A DNA stretch of 64,000 nt from Pseudomonas oleovorans subsp. oleovorans (GCF_002197815.1 NZ_NIUB01000013.1:49784-113783); one strand, 5' to 3'. Shown: positions 46,630 to 55,902, counted from the first letter of the stretch. The notes: generated by a model from the sequence alone, not told the origin. Numbers and translations: made by a program.

Positions 46630-47355
46630 TCAATCCGCCGCGTGCCCGGCGCGCGGCGTCTGTTCATCCACCTGGCGAATCGCTGTAACCATGGCCTGCG
46701 CCGCTGGCGACAGGCTGTGGCCGGCGCGGCTGACCAGGCCATAGGCCGAATGCTGATGCAGACCCTGAGGCAACAGCGGCAGCAGGGCTAGCTGACCGCT
46801 CTCGACTTCGCCGGCGATCACGTCCCAGGGCGCCATGCTCAGCACATCGCTGTCGGCTACCAGGCGCTTGAGCACCAGGAAGTTGTCGCATTGCACGCTC
46901 AACGGCTGCGCTCGCCCGCTGGCCTGCCCCAGGCTGCGTTCGACCACCTGTGGCAGCTGTGTGCCGGCGAGAGGGAAGTCGAGCAGGTCGCGCAGGTGCA
47001 GGTTGCGCCGCTGCAGCAATGGATGAGCCGGGCGGCAGAACAGCACACCCTGATGCACGCGCAGCGGTTCGATGCGCAATTGAGCGGCGTCCTGCAATTC
47101 ACGGATATCGGCGACGAACAGCTCGATGGCCGAGTCCAGCAGGCGGCACGCATGTTCCAGCACCAGGCGGCCATGGGCGGTGAGGCTGACGCCGCGGCTG
47201 TGGCGATCCACCAGGGTGCAGTCCAACTGGCTTTCCAGCGTCTGGATGCTGGGGCTCAGCGCCGGCTGGCTGAGGTGCACGGCCGCTACCGCGCGGGCGA
47301 AATGTTGGTGTTCGGCGAGGGCGGCGAAGTGACGGAGCTGGCATAGATCGTTCAT
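46630..47355 (-). CDS. LysR-family regulator with apparent internal deletion
   Basis: The 241-residue protein is about 60 residues shorter than typical LTTRs. The HTH is intact (LCQLRHFAALAEHQHFARAV, LSQPALSPSIQTLESQL). The linker helix reaches CRLLDSA and then continues directly with IELFVADIRELQDAAQLRIE, a stretch normally found at the end of the first effector subdomain. The RD-I strand and helix that should precede it are missing, in frame. DNA binding may persist, but effector response should be altered. It is divergent from the broken MBL gene. Confidence 0.8.
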   Translation of the reverse strand: MNDLCQLRHFAALAEHQHFARAVAAVHLSQPALSPSIQTLESQLDCTLVDRHSRGVSLTAHGRLVLEHACRLLDSAIELFVADIRELQDAAQLRIEPLRVHQGVLFCRPAHPLLQRRNLHLRDLLDFPLAGTQLPQVVERSLGQASGRAQPLSVQCDNFLVLKRLVADSDVLSMAPWDVIAGEVESGQLALLPLLPQGLHQHSAYGLVSRAGHSLSPAAQAMVTAIRQVDEQTPRAGHAAD

Positions 47356-47452
47356 GCGCTTCCTGCATTAGCTGGTCTATTCGAATGCATTGGAGTTATC
47401 GGACGGCCTTTGCCAACCTGCCAGCATTCCAACAACAAGACCTTTCAATGCC

Positions 47453-48006
47453 ATGAGCCCATTCTCTCGCTTCAGCGGCCTGCTGCTGGTTGCCCACACC
47501 AAGGTGGTCGCCCAGCAGCTCTATCGTGTCGCCGACAACATCTATTCGGCAGTCGGCAGTCGGCAGTCGGCTGGCAACTGGGCAACGTGGTGATGTTCGA
47601 GGGGCCGCAGGGGCTGATCTTCGTCGACACCGGCGAGTCGGTCAGCGAATCGCGCAAGATCATGGCCGAGTTCCGCAAGCTCAGCGACAAGCCGGTCAAG
47701 GCGGTGGTCTACACCCACTTCCACCCGGATCACATCAACGGCGTGCAGGCGTTCGTCAGCCGCGAGCAGGTGGAGCGCGGCGAGGTACAGATCTACGCCC
47801 ACGAGACCCTGCTGCAGAACGTGGTGGCGCAGGGCGCGCTGGTCGGGCCGATTCTCGGCGTACGTTCGGCCTACAGTTTCGGTTCCTTCCTACCGGCCAG
47901 CGATCAGGAGGGCATGAACGCTGGCATCGGTCCGTTGGCCAAGCCCGAGCTGTCGTCCTTCATTGCCCCGACCGTAACCTTTGGCGAGCGCCTGGATACC
48001 ACTTAG
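47453..48006 (+). pseudogene. Truncated, frameshifted metallo-beta-lactamase-fold gene (alkyl-sulfatase-like)
   Basis: Frame one encodes MSPFSRFSGLLLVAHTKVVA to YRVADNIYSAVG. It is then thrown out of frame by three tandem CGGCAGT units (47547-47567). A second frame resumes with WQLGNVVMFEGPQGLIFVDT and the metal motif THFHPDH. The homology stops at ERLDTT where TAG falls inside a palindrome (48004-48023). SdsA-type sulfatases are about 650 residues, so over two thirds is missing. It was probably regulated by the divergent LysR. Confidence 0.82.
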
Positions 48007-48023
48007 GGTGCGCCGTGCGCACC
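48004..48023. repeat. GC-rich palindrome, left of the HIBCH-like gene
   Basis: TAGGGTGCGCCGTGCGCACC. Its inverse copy with one mismatch is at 49151-49170, and the two bracket the hydrolase gene. Confidence 0.7.
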
Positions 48024-48033
48024 GATCCGTACG

Positions 48034-49137
48034 CTAAAGATCTGACAACGGATGTTCGCCTTCCCAGACCGACGCGAAGTGCGCCTCGACCACTGCGTCT
48101 GGGATCGCGGCCACATCCGGCCAGTACCACTTCGGCGCCTGGTCCTTGTCGATCAGGCGGGCGCGTACGCCCTCGGGAAATTCCGGGTGGCGGCAGCAGT
48201 TCAGGCTCATGGCGTACTCCATGCGAAATACCTCGGCCAGCGACAGGTGGCGGGCGCGGCGGATCTGCTCCCAGACCAGGTGTGCGGTCAGCGGACAGCC
48301 ATGGGCCAGAGTCTTGGCGGCGCGGGCGAGCAGGGCGTCGTTGTCAGCTTGCAGTGCGCTGAGCGCGTGCACGGCAGCCGGCAGGTGGGCAACGTCGAGC
48401 AACTCGTCGATACGTTCGCGACGTGGCAGCCACTGTGCAGCCGGTAGTTCACCGTGGGCTTCGTTCTCCAGCGCACGCAGCAGGCTGTGCAGTTGGGTGT
48501 CGGGCTCTTCGCGCCAGTTCAGTTGCACAAGGCCGGTCAACAGGGCGTCCTGCTGGTCGTCGCGCAGGAAACGGTCGGCCAGATTCAGATCCAGCGCATC
48601 ACGGGCGTTGATGCTGGCTGCGGTCAGACCGAGGAATAGCCCCAGGCGACCTGGCAGGCGCGCCAGGAACCAGCTACCGCCGACATCCGGGTACAGGCCG
48701 ATGTTGATCTCCGGCATGCCCAGGCGGCTGCTTGGAGTGACGATACGGATCCCGGCACCCTGCATCAGGCCCATGCCGCCGCCCAGTACGTGACCGTGCG
48801 CCCAGCAGATGAAGGGTTTTGGGTAGGTGTGGATGCGGTGGTCGAGGCGGTATTCGTCGGCGAAAAAACGTCGCGCCAGGGGCGGCACTTCGCCGGGGTG
48901 TTCACGGCACTGGTGGACGAGCTGCACCACGTCGCCGCCGGCGCAGAAGGCTTTCGGGCCGTTGCCGCGCAACATGACACAGGTGATCTCTGGATCATCT
49001 GCCCAGGCCTTGAGGCGGTCGTCGAGCGCTTTGATCATCGACAACGACAATGCGTTGAGGCTTTTCTCGGCATCTAGGGTGGCGATGCCGATTCGGTAGC
49101 CGTGCGGGCTGGGGCGTTCTTCGAAGGTGACGTTCAT
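48034..49137 (-). CDS. 3-hydroxyisobutyryl-CoA hydrolase-like protein
   Basis: A 367-residue crotonase-fold protein of the HIBCH type. Oxyanion-hole segments are GPKAFCAGGDVVQL and HGHVLGGGMGLMQGAG. The catalytic Glu and Asp region is LGMPEINIGLYPDVGGSWFL, which distinguishes hydrolases of this branch from plain hydratases. The C-terminal domain (AEVFRMEYAMSLNC to the end) is also HIBCH-like. It would release 3-hydroxyisobutyrate from its CoA ester in valine catabolism. Last gene of the leftward operon. Confidence 0.88.
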   Translation of the reverse strand: MNVTFEERPSPHGYRIGIATLDAEKSLNALSLSMIKALDDRLKAWADDPEITCVMLRGNGPKAFCAGGDVVQLVHQCREHPGEVPPLARRFFADEYRLDHRIHTYPKPFICWAHGHVLGGGMGLMQGAGIRIVTPSSRLGMPEINIGLYPDVGGSWFLARLPGRLGLFLGLTAASINARDALDLNLADRFLRDDQQDALLTGLVQLNWREEPDTQLHSLLRALENEAHGELPAAQWLPRRERIDELLDVAHLPAAVHALSALQADNDALLARAAKTLAHGCPLTAHLVWEQIRRARHLSLAEVFRMEYAMSLNCCRHPEFPEGVRARLIDKDQAPKWYWPDVAAIPDAVVEAHFASVWEGEHPLSDL

Positions 49138-49150
49138 CGTGTGGAGTCCC

Positions 49151-49170
49151 GGTGCGCGCGGCGCACCCTA
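49151..49170. repeat. GC-rich palindrome, right of the HIBCH-like gene
   Basis: GGTGCGCGCGGCGCACCCTA, the inverse of 48004-48023 with one mismatch, in the 37-bp gap before the hydratase stop. Confidence 0.7.
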
Positions 49171-49174
49171 CGAG

Positions 49175-49993
49175 TCATTTGTTGCGCCACTGCGGGTCGC
49201 GCTTTTCCAGAAAGGCGTTGACCCCTTCGCGGGTGTCATCGGCGTCGAACAGGTCGACGAAGCGCTCGCGTTCCTCCGGCAGCCAGGTGTTGGAGCCACG
49301 CTCGCGTGCACCCTGGATCAGCGGTTTGATGGTGCGCACTGCCACCGGGCTTTGTCGCGCCACCTTGGAGGCCAGCAGCAGGGCAGTGCCGCGTGCTTCG
49401 CCGGTGTCCACCACCTGCTCGATCAGGCCGATGCGCAGGGCGGTCTCGGCGTCGATGCGCTCGCCGCAGAGGATCATGCGTTTGGCCCAGCCTTCGCCGA
49501 CCAGCCAGGGCAGCGCCTGGGTACCACCGGCGCAAGGCAACAGACCCACGGATGCTTCCGGCAGGGCCATCTGCGCCTGGCGTTCGGCGATGCGGATATC
49601 GCAGGCCAGTGCACACTCCAGGCCGCCGCCCATGGCGTAGCCGTTGATTGCGGCAATGGATACACCGCGGAAATCGCGCAGGGTTTCGAAGGCTTCGCCA
49701 AAGCGCCGCGCCATCTCACGAGCGCGGGCTTTGTCGCCATTGGCGAACATGTTCAGGTCGGCGCCAGCGGAGAAGAATTTCGACCCCTGGCCGGTCACCA
49801 CCAGTGCATACACCTCGTCGTCGCGGTTGAGATGTTCGATCACTTGCTTGAGGCCGATCAGTGAGTCGCGGTCCCAGGTGTTGGCCGGTGGATGGTTGAT
49901 GGTGATCAGCGCGGTATGGCCGTGTTTTTCCACGGTGAGCTTGTGGGTCAGGTCGAAGATGCCGGATTTATAGGTTTCGATTGCTGTGCTCAT
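49175..49993 (-). CDS. Enoyl-CoA hydratase
   Basis: A 272-residue crotonase. Oxyanion-hole segments are GSKFFSAGADLNMFA and INGYAMGGGLECALACDIRI. The catalytic Glu pair lies around ALPEASVGLLPCAGGTQALP. GAGGAA precedes the ATG. Context suggests hydration of methacrylyl-CoA to 3-hydroxyisobutyryl-CoA, between the acyl-CoA dehydrogenase and the HIBCH-like hydrolase. A broader short-chain substrate range is possible. Confidence 0.92.
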   Translation of the reverse strand: MSTAIETYKSGIFDLTHKLTVEKHGHTALITINHPPANTWDRDSLIGLKQVIEHLNRDDEVYALVVTGQGSKFFSAGADLNMFANGDKARAREMARRFGEAFETLRDFRGVSIAAINGYAMGGGLECALACDIRIAERQAQMALPEASVGLLPCAGGTQALPWLVGEGWAKRMILCGERIDAETALRIGLIEQVVDTGEARGTALLLASKVARQSPVAVRTIKPLIQGARERGSNTWLPEERERFVDLFDADDTREGVNAFLEKRDPQWRNK

Positions 49994-50050
49994 AACGATT
50001 CCTCGTCAATTATCTTTCCACTCCCATTCATGGGAGAGGGATTTAAGCAG

Positions 50051-51214
50051 TTACAGCAGGTGATCTAGCATGCCGCCTTGTTGCAGCAGGCGGCGAGCGA
50101 CGATCACCCGCATGATTTCGTTGGTGCCTTCCAGTATCTGGTGCACGCGGGCGTCACGCACCCAGCGTTCCAGCGGGTAATCATTCAGATAGCCATAACC
50201 GCCATGCAGTTGCAGGGCTTCGTTGCAGACGTTGAAGCAGTGGTCGGTGGCGAAGCGCTTGGCCATGGCGCAATACAGGCTGGCTTCGCCATGCCCATGG
50301 TCGAGCTTGTGCGCGGCCAGGCGCACCATCTGCCGGCTGGCGGTGAGGTCGGTGAGCATGTCGGCCAGCTTGAACTGCAAGGCCTGGAACTGGCTGAGCG
50401 GCTTGCCGAACTGCTTGCGTTCCTCGACATAGCGCAGGCTCTGTTGCAGCGCCGCCTGAGCTGCACCGAGCGAGCAACTGGCGATATTCAGACGACCGCC
50501 GTTGAGGCCCTTCATAGCATAGACGAAGCCTTCGCCTTCCGGGCCGATACGGTGGCTGGCGGGAATACGTACGCCCTCGAAGGTGATGGTGCGGGTCGGC
50601 TGCGCCTTCCAACCCATCTTGTCTTCGTTGCGCCCGTAGCGCACGCCAGGGGTGTCGGCGGGTACCAGGAAGCAGGAGATGCCCTTGGCGCCGTCCTCGC
50701 CGCTGCGCGCCATGACGATCAGCACGTCGGTACTGCCTGCGCCGGAGATGAAGCACTTGCTGCCGTCGATCACGTAGTCGTCGCCAGCGCGGCGGGCACG
50801 GGTGCGCAAGTTGGCGGCGTCGGAGCCGGCGTCCGGTTCGGTCAGGCAGTAGGAGGCCAGTGACTGGCCGTTGATCAGCTCCGGCAACCAGGCATCCTTC
50901 AGTGCCTGGTCGGCGAAGCTGGCGAGTATCCAGGTGGCCATGTTGTGGATGGTCAGGTAGGCGGTGGTGGCCACGCAGCCAGCCGCCAGTTGTTCGAAAA
51001 TCAGTGAGCTGGACAGCCTGGACAGGCCCAGGCCGCTATCCTCTTCGCGCAGATACAGGGCCAGGTAGCCCTGCTCGGCGGCGCGACGAATCACCTCGAC
51101 GGGGAAGTGCTGCTCGCGATCCCAGTCGGCGGCGTGGGGCGCCAGCTCCCGTGCGGCGAAGGCACGTGCGCTGTCGGTAAGCAGGCGTTGTTCGTCACTG
51201 AGTTCGAAGTCCAT
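50051..51214 (-). CDS. Acyl-CoA dehydrogenase (isobutyryl-CoA type by context)
   Basis: A 387-residue FAD enzyme. FAD and substrate motifs are YCLTEPDAGSDAANLRTRA, GSKCFISGAGSTDV and QFGKPLSQFQALQFKLADM. The catalytic base Glu is in RDARVHQILEGTNEIMRV. It would oxidise isobutyryl-CoA (or 2-methylbutyryl-CoA) to the enoyl-CoA. It starts 6 bp after the solute-binding-protein gene and ends 57 bp before the hydratase gene. A short CCCATTCATGGGAGAGGG repeat lies in that gap (50023-50040). Confidence 0.92.
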   Translation of the reverse strand: MDFELSDEQRLLTDSARAFAARELAPHAADWDREQHFPVEVIRRAAEQGYLALYLREEDSGLGLSRLSSSLIFEQLAAGCVATTAYLTIHNMATWILASFADQALKDAWLPELINGQSLASYCLTEPDAGSDAANLRTRARRAGDDYVIDGSKCFISGAGSTDVLIVMARSGEDGAKGISCFLVPADTPGVRYGRNEDKMGWKAQPTRTITFEGVRIPASHRIGPEGEGFVYAMKGLNGGRLNIASCSLGAAQAALQQSLRYVEERKQFGKPLSQFQALQFKLADMLTDLTASRQMVRLAAHKLDHGHGEASLYCAMAKRFATDHCFNVCNEALQLHGGYGYLNDYPLERWVRDARVHQILEGTNEIMRVIVARRLLQQGGMLDHLL

Positions 51215-51220
51215 GGCATC

Positions 51221-52468
51221 TCATTGCAAGGTCAGGGGTTGGCCGGCTGCGCGGCGCTCGGCCTGCCAGTCGGCGAGGCTGGGCAGGGCGCTGCTGGCGT
51301 CGAGGCGGTCGACGATCTCGAAGTAGTCCTGCTTGAGCGGGTCCTTGAGTACCTCGTCGCGGTTTTTTACCTTCACGGCATAGACCGTCTGCAGATTCTG
51401 GTGATCGAAGGCACGCCATTGCTGTTCATCCTTGAGCAAGGTGTAGCGATGGCCTTCCAACGCCTTGATCAAGGCTTCGCTGTCGAGGCTCCTGGCTCGG
51501 GTGGCGGCATCGGCCCATTGCTGCACGATGCTGTAGGCCGAGGCTGCAGAGCTGGAGGGATACATCTCGTAGCGAGTCCTGAAGGCTTCGACGAAGGCTT
51601 CACCACGGGCAGATTTCTCCAGCGCCGGTACGCGCCAGGTCCAGGGCTCGGTACCGATCACACCCTGCATCAAACCGGGGCCGGCTTGTTCGACCATGCT
51701 TTGGGTCAGGTTCGGGGCGACGATCTGCATGCGGCTGGTCAGGCCCAGGTCATGGGCAATGCGCATGGCACGCACCAGGTCTTCACCAAACAGTACCAGG
51801 GCAAGGATCTCGGCATTGCTCGCCGCGGCCTGGGTCAGGGCATCGGTATAGTCGGCCAGGCGCGCGCCGGGGAAGGGCGTGCGAACCCCGGCATGCTGGC
51901 CCACGTTGTCACTGGCCGTGGCCTGGCGCAGTGAAGCTTCGGTGGTGTGGCCCCAGGTGTAGTCGGCAGTGACGTAGAAGTAGCGTTTGTTCGGCAAGGT
52001 CTTGTTCAGGTACTGGCCGAGCACCTGAGCGCTCATCCAGGCGTTGTTGCACTCGCGGAACATGTAGCGATGGCCGTCCTTGCCAGTGGTGTCGTTGGAG
52101 TAGGTAAGGGTGCCGAAGTACAGCAGACCGTGCTGCTTGGCGCGCTTGCCTGCGGCGATGGCGACCGCGCTGGAGGCGCCACCGAAGAGCATCGCCGCAC
52201 CTTCGGCGGCCAGCTTATCGACGTTCTTCTCGGCCTTGGCCGGCCGCGAGGCGGTGTCCTTGCTGGACAGGCGCAAAGGTCGGCCCAGTACACCGCCTGC
52301 AGCGTTGATTTCATCGATGGCCAGCAGGGCTCCACGCATCTGCGCCAATCCCTCTTCCTTATATGGTCCGGTGCGCGGGTAATTGAGGCCGAGGGTGATC
52401 GGCTCGGCAGCCTGCGCACAGGCGGTAAGTGCGGCCCACAGGGCCAGCGTGGCAGACAGGTGGCGCAT
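51221..52468 (-). CDS. ABC-type solute-binding protein (BCAA-like fold), orphan
   Basis: A 415-residue precursor with signal MRHLSATLALWAALTACAQA. The mature protein has the type 1 (LivJ/AmiC-like) fold: ITLGLNYPRTGPYKEEGLAQ, FGGASSAVAIAAGKRA, and YFYVTADYTWGHTTE. No permease or ATPase gene adjoins it; it lies inside the acyl-CoA operon between the dehydrogenase genes. It may bind a branched-chain acid or related compound and use permeases encoded elsewhere, perhaps BraDEFG 5 kb away, or act only as a sensor. Confidence 0.88.
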   Translation of the reverse strand: MRHLSATLALWAALTACAQAAEPITLGLNYPRTGPYKEEGLAQMRGALLAIDEINAAGGVLGRPLRLSSKDTASRPAKAEKNVDKLAAEGAAMLFGGASSAVAIAAGKRAKQHGLLYFGTLTYSNDTTGKDGHRYMFRECNNAWMSAQVLGQYLNKTLPNKRYFYVTADYTWGHTTEASLRQATASDNVGQHAGVRTPFPGARLADYTDALTQAAASNAEILALVLFGEDLVRAMRIAHDLGLTSRMQIVAPNLTQSMVEQAGPGLMQGVIGTEPWTWRVPALEKSARGEAFVEAFRTRYEMYPSSSAASAYSIVQQWADAATRARSLDSEALIKALEGHRYTLLKDEQQWRAFDHQNLQTVYAVKVKNRDEVLKDPLKQDYFEIVDRLDASSALPSLADWQAERRAAGQPLTLQ

Positions 52469-52559
52469 TGCAGTTCTCCTTGTTGTTGTTCTGCAGAGTC
52501 TTTTTACGCCGCTTGTCCAGTTCTCGTGATCGTCTTTTCGTCTAATAAGAACGCTGTTC

Positions 52560-53615
52560 TCATTTCAGTTGAATGGTCATGTTCGGCCCGGCCTCAAGCG
52601 GCGTGTCGTCGAACCAGCGACTGGTCACGGTTTTGGTTTCGGTGTAGAAGCGCAACGCCTGCTTGCCGTAGGCGTGCAGGTCGTCGTAGAACGAGCCCTT
52701 CCAGCCGGTGAAGGAAAAGAACGGCAGCGGTACCGGAATCGGCACGTTGATGCCCACCTGGCCGACTTCCACCGCATGCTGGAAATGCCGCGCAGCGCCG
52801 CCGGAGCGGGTGAACAGGCTGGTGCCGTTGCCGTAGGGGCTGGCGTTGACCAGTTCGATGGCCTCTTCCAGGGTGTCGAGCTGCATGCACACCAGCACCG
52901 GTCCGAAGATCTCTTCGCGGTACAGGCCCATCTTCGTCGTCACGCCACGGAACAGCGTCGGCCCGACCCAGTTGCCATTGGGGTATCCCTCCACCGTGCA
53001 CTGCGAACCGTCGAGCAGGCATTCGGCGCCTTCGGCCTTGCCCTGTTCGATCAGGCGCAGCACGCGCTGGCGTGCCTGCGGGCTGATCAGCGGGCCGTAG
53101 GCGGCGCCACTGTCCTGCCAGTGACCGGGGCGCAGTGCGGCCATCTGTTCGGCCAACTCGTCGATCCACTGTTTCGACTCGCCGACGAACACCGCTACGC
53201 TGATCGCCATGCAGCGTTGCCCGGCCGCGCCGCAACTGGCGCCGATCAGGTTGCTGAGCACCTGATCCTTCGGTGCGTCCGGCATGGTCACCATGTGGTT
53301 CTTGGCCCCGGCGGAGGACTGCACGCGCTTCAGGCGCTGGGTGCCGGTGCGGTAGACATGCTGGCCCACCGTTACCGAGCCGACGAAGGACACCGCGCGC
53401 ACCAGCGGGTGCACCAGCAGCGCATCGACCTGCTCGCGGCCGCCATGCAATACCTGCAGTACGCCGATCGGCGCGCCGGCCTCGATTTTCTTGGCAGTGG
53501 CTTTGGGGGCGAGGGTGATTACTTCCTGGGTGGCCGGGTCGGTGACTTCGATCAGCTCACGAGCCTGGCTGGTTTGCCATTGGCCGTCGATCAGTTGCGG
53601 TAGCGTGCGGGGCAT
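52560..53615 (-). CDS. MmsA-like methylmalonate-semialdehyde dehydrogenase, large in-frame deletion
   Basis: The 351-residue product is about 150 residues shorter than MmsA. It starts [20 protein letters not shown] and reads [17 protein letters not shown], then jumps to [20 protein letters not shown]. The deleted part normally holds most of the NAD-binding domain, the catalytic Asn of the PFNFP region and the KPSE cofactor Lys. The catalytic Cys remains in [10 protein letters not shown], as does the C-terminal dimer domain. It should not be an active CoA-acylating dehydrogenase. First gene of the operon, facing the MmsR-like gene. Confidence 0.85.
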   Translation of the reverse strand: MPRTLPQLIDGQWQTSQARELIEVTDPATQEVITLAPKATAKKIEAGAPIGVLQVLHGGREQVDALLVHPLVRAVSFVGSVTVGQHVYRTGTQRLKRVQSSAGAKNHMVTMPDAPKDQVLSNLIGASCGAAGQRCMAISVAVFVGESKQWIDELAEQMAALRPGHWQDSGAAYGPLISPQARQRVLRLIEQGKAEGAECLLDGSQCTVEGYPNGNWVGPTLFRGVTTKMGLYREEIFGPVLVCMQLDTLEEAIELVNASPYGNGTSLFTRSGGAARHFQHAVEVGQVGINVPIPVPLPFFSFTGWKGSFYDDLHAYGKQALRFYTETKTVTSRWFDDTPLEAGPNMTIQLK

Positions 53616-53671
53616 GGTCGCCTCCTGTTGTTCTTGTATGGGTTCTTTATAGCCATTCGATGTCCGCTTGT

Positions 53672-53707
53672 GGATTGACGATCTTGGTCTTGGGATGGAC
53701 GATCTTG
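53672..53707. promoter_or_regulatory. AraC/MmsR-type direct-repeat operator
   Basis: GGATTGACGATCTTG (53672-53686) and GGATGGACGATCTTG (53693-53707) are direct repeats one base apart with a 21-bp period, two helical turns. They fill the divergent gap between the dehydrogenase and the AraC gene. Confidence 0.7.
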
Positions 53708-53744
53708 TCATTCGATCGGGATGCAAAGGAGTGATGCCCTGGGG

Positions 53745-54620
53745 ATGCGGGTGGAAACCTCCAATTGGCCGTTGCTCGTCGGTGGGCAACGCTTCATCAC
53801 GCCTCCGCGGTTGCGCCGCTTGTTGGCACGCCATGCTTTGAGCACTGTCTGCTATTCCTTGGCCATCGGCTTCTACCCGGAAGCGGCCGGGCTCCAGATG
53901 CGACGCCTGCAACCGGATGATCATCTGCTGATCTATTGCCGCTCAGGAAGTGGTTGGCTGGACGTGGCGGATGGACGATTTGAGGTCGCTGCTGGCGATT
54001 TGCTGCTTCTACCCAAAGACGCTGCGCATGCCTATGGCGCTGACCTGCATAACCCCTGGACGATCTACTGGGTGCATTTCGACGGCAGCCACGGCGAAGA
54101 CTTCCTGCGCCTGCTGGGCACGCAAACGCTGCGGCGCATCGGCGTGCAGCCTCGGCTGATCGGCGATTTCGAGGCGTTGCTGGGCTTGCAGCGCCAGGGC
54201 CTCAACATCTTGCCCTTCATCCACGCTGCGCACCGTTTGCAGGCGATGCTCAGCTCGCTGGCGGTGCTGCCGGCGCGGGTCAACCTCAAGTCCGGCCGCG
54301 TGCTGGATATCGAGGCGGTGCAGGCAGTGATGCGCGAGCACCTGCATGGCAGCCTCAACCTTGATGAGCTGGCTGCACAGTTCAAGCTGTCGCGCTTTCA
54401 TTTCGCCAAGACCTACCGCGCGCTGACCGGCCATGCGCCGATCCAGGACTTCATCCAGTTGAAGATGGCCCTGGCCTGCCGTCTGCTCGATCGAGGCGAC
54501 GCCGAAGTGCGCCAGGTCGCCGAGCAGCTTGGCTACGACGATCCCTATTACTTCTCACGGCTGTTTCGCAAGGTGGTGGGTATGGCGCCCAGTCATTACC
54601 GGGCACTGCATCAGGGGTAG
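53745..54620 (+). CDS. AraC-family regulator (MmsR-like)
   Basis: About 291 residues from ATG 53745. The N-terminal cupin sensor reads [20 protein letters not shown] and [17 protein letters not shown]. The C-terminal double HTH is [20 protein letters not shown] and [20 protein letters not shown]. It is the expected activator of the divergent valine/isobutyrate operon, by analogy with mmsR-mmsAB. The start is uncertain: an AAAGGAG lies at 53724-53730, inside a slightly longer frame beginning at 53721. Confidence 0.88.
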   Translation: MRVETSNWPLLVGGQRFITPPRLRRLLARHALSTVCYSLAIGFYPEAAGLQMRRLQPDDHLLIYCRSGSGWLDVADGRFEVAAGDLLLLPKDAAHAYGADLHNPWTIYWVHFDGSHGEDFLRLLGTQTLRRIGVQPRLIGDFEALLGLQRQGLNILPFIHAAHRLQAMLSSLAVLPARVNLKSGRVLDIEAVQAVMREHLHGSLNLDELAAQFKLSRFHFAKTYRALTGHAPIQDFIQLKMALACRLLDRGDAEVRQVAEQLGYDDPYYFSRLFRKVVGMAPSHYRALHQG

Positions 54621-54709
54621 GGGAGGCCCGGCATATCTTGCTCGGGGCAGGTTGCGCCCTGAATACCCCCTGGGTAATCAAGGCAACGTGATCTATCGGC
54701 CAGAGGTGC

Positions 54710-55046
54710 TCAGGCCAGCATGCGCAGCCACAGCTGTTGCTCGGCCAGCAGCTCTTCGCGCAGGCCGGCCAGTGGTTGTTCAAACCCCAGCCGGCGCTGC
54801 GCGGGCAGGGGCTCGGACAGGTTCGCCGGTTGTATCTGCAACGCGCTGGCCAGCAGCGCCAGGTCGGTCAGGTCGGCTTCGCCGTCGTGATCGTGCAGCC
54901 ATTTGTTACGTTGCCTGGCGCACTCGATCAGCGTGGTCGGCACCTGCCAGCGTGTCAGCACCAGTGCACCGATGCGGCACCTTGGCCTGACCTTTGAGAA
55001 AGCGGGTGAGCAGGGCGAAGCGGATCGCTTCGGGGGACAGCGGCAT
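54710..55046 (-). pseudogene. Remnant of an HDOD-domain-type protein
   Basis: ATG 55046 opens MPLSPEAIRFALLTRFLKGQ, which loses frame. A second frame resumes with CRIGALVLTRWQVPTTLIEC, then RNKWLHDHDGEADLTDLALLASALQ, and ends at 54710. The H-x-x-I-G-A-x-x-L-x-R-W arrangement resembles HDOD signalling domains, but most of the domain is absent. The assignment is tentative; the broken state is clear because the similarity spans two frames. Confidence 0.55.
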
Positions 55047-55193
55047 GATGGCGGGGGCTTCCGTGGAACCGCAGCGGCGTATTGAGGTGCTAGCAGAGTC
55101 TCGGCCTAAAGCCGATGCACAGCTGTTGCCTTGACTTGCCCGGCCCCCTTCACTAGCGTGCCTGCACTTGTTTTGACCCTGCAGGAAAACCGC

Positions 55194-55883
55194 ATGACCG
55201 ACGATCGCATCAAGCTCGAAGCCAGCTGGAAACACGCGCTGCGTGAGGAGTTCGACAAGCCTTACATGAGCGAGCTGCGTGCGTTCCTGCAGGCGGAGAA
55301 GGCGGCCGGCAAGGAGATCTATCCGCCGGGCCCACTGATCTTCAATGCGCTCAATTCCACGCCGCTGGATCAGGTCAAGGTGGTGATCATCGGCCAGGAC
55401 CCGTACCACGGTCCCGGTCAGGCCCATGGCCTGTGCTTCTCCGTGCAGCCGGGCGTGCAGACGCCGCCGTCGCTGGTGAATATCTACAAGGAGCTCAAGC
55501 GCGACCTCAATATTGACATCCCCGCACACGGCTACCTGCAGAGCTGGGCCGATCAGGGCGTACTGCTGCTCAACACCTCGCTGACGGTAGAGCGCGCCAA
55601 CGCCGGCTCGCATGCGGGCAAGGGCTGGCAGTTCTTTACCGACCGGGTGATCGAAGTGGTCAGCGAGCATCAGCCCAAGCGGGTGTTCCTGCTCTGGGGC
55701 AGCCATGCGCAGAGCAAACAGCGCCTGATCGACCCGACCAAGCACCTGGTACTGCGCTCACCGCATCCGTCGCCGCTGTCGGCGCATCGCGGTTTCATCG
55801 GCAATGGCCATTTCAGTCGCTGTAACCAGTTCCTCAGCCAGAATGGCATGACGCCCATCGACTGGCGCTTGCCGGCGCTCTGA
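55194..55883 (+). CDS. ung: Uracil-DNA glycosylase
   Basis: Excises uracil from DNA. The 229-residue family-1 enzyme has the catalytic [20 protein letters not shown] (Asp, water-activating), [20 protein letters not shown] and the minor-groove loop [14 protein letters not shown] with the catalytic His. AGGAAAACCGC precedes ATG 55194. In P. aeruginosa ung also follows this acyl-CoA cluster. Confidence 0.97.
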   Translation: MTDDRIKLEASWKHALREEFDKPYMSELRAFLQAEKAAGKEIYPPGPLIFNALNSTPLDQVKVVIIGQDPYHGPGQAHGLCFSVQPGVQTPPSLVNIYKELKRDLNIDIPAHGYLQSWADQGVLLLNTSLTVERANAGSHAGKGWQFFTDRVIEVVSEHQPKRVFLLWGSHAQSKQRLIDPTKHLVLRSPHPSPLSAHRGFIGNGHFSRCNQFLSQNGMTPIDWRLPAL

Positions 55884-55902
55884 GCCCGCTTCCGAGGCCT
55901 GC

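Noticed and set aside
47453..48006. Heptamer repeat as a working phase-variation switch
   Set aside because: The gene also lacks its last two thirds, so restoring the frame would not give a complete enzyme.
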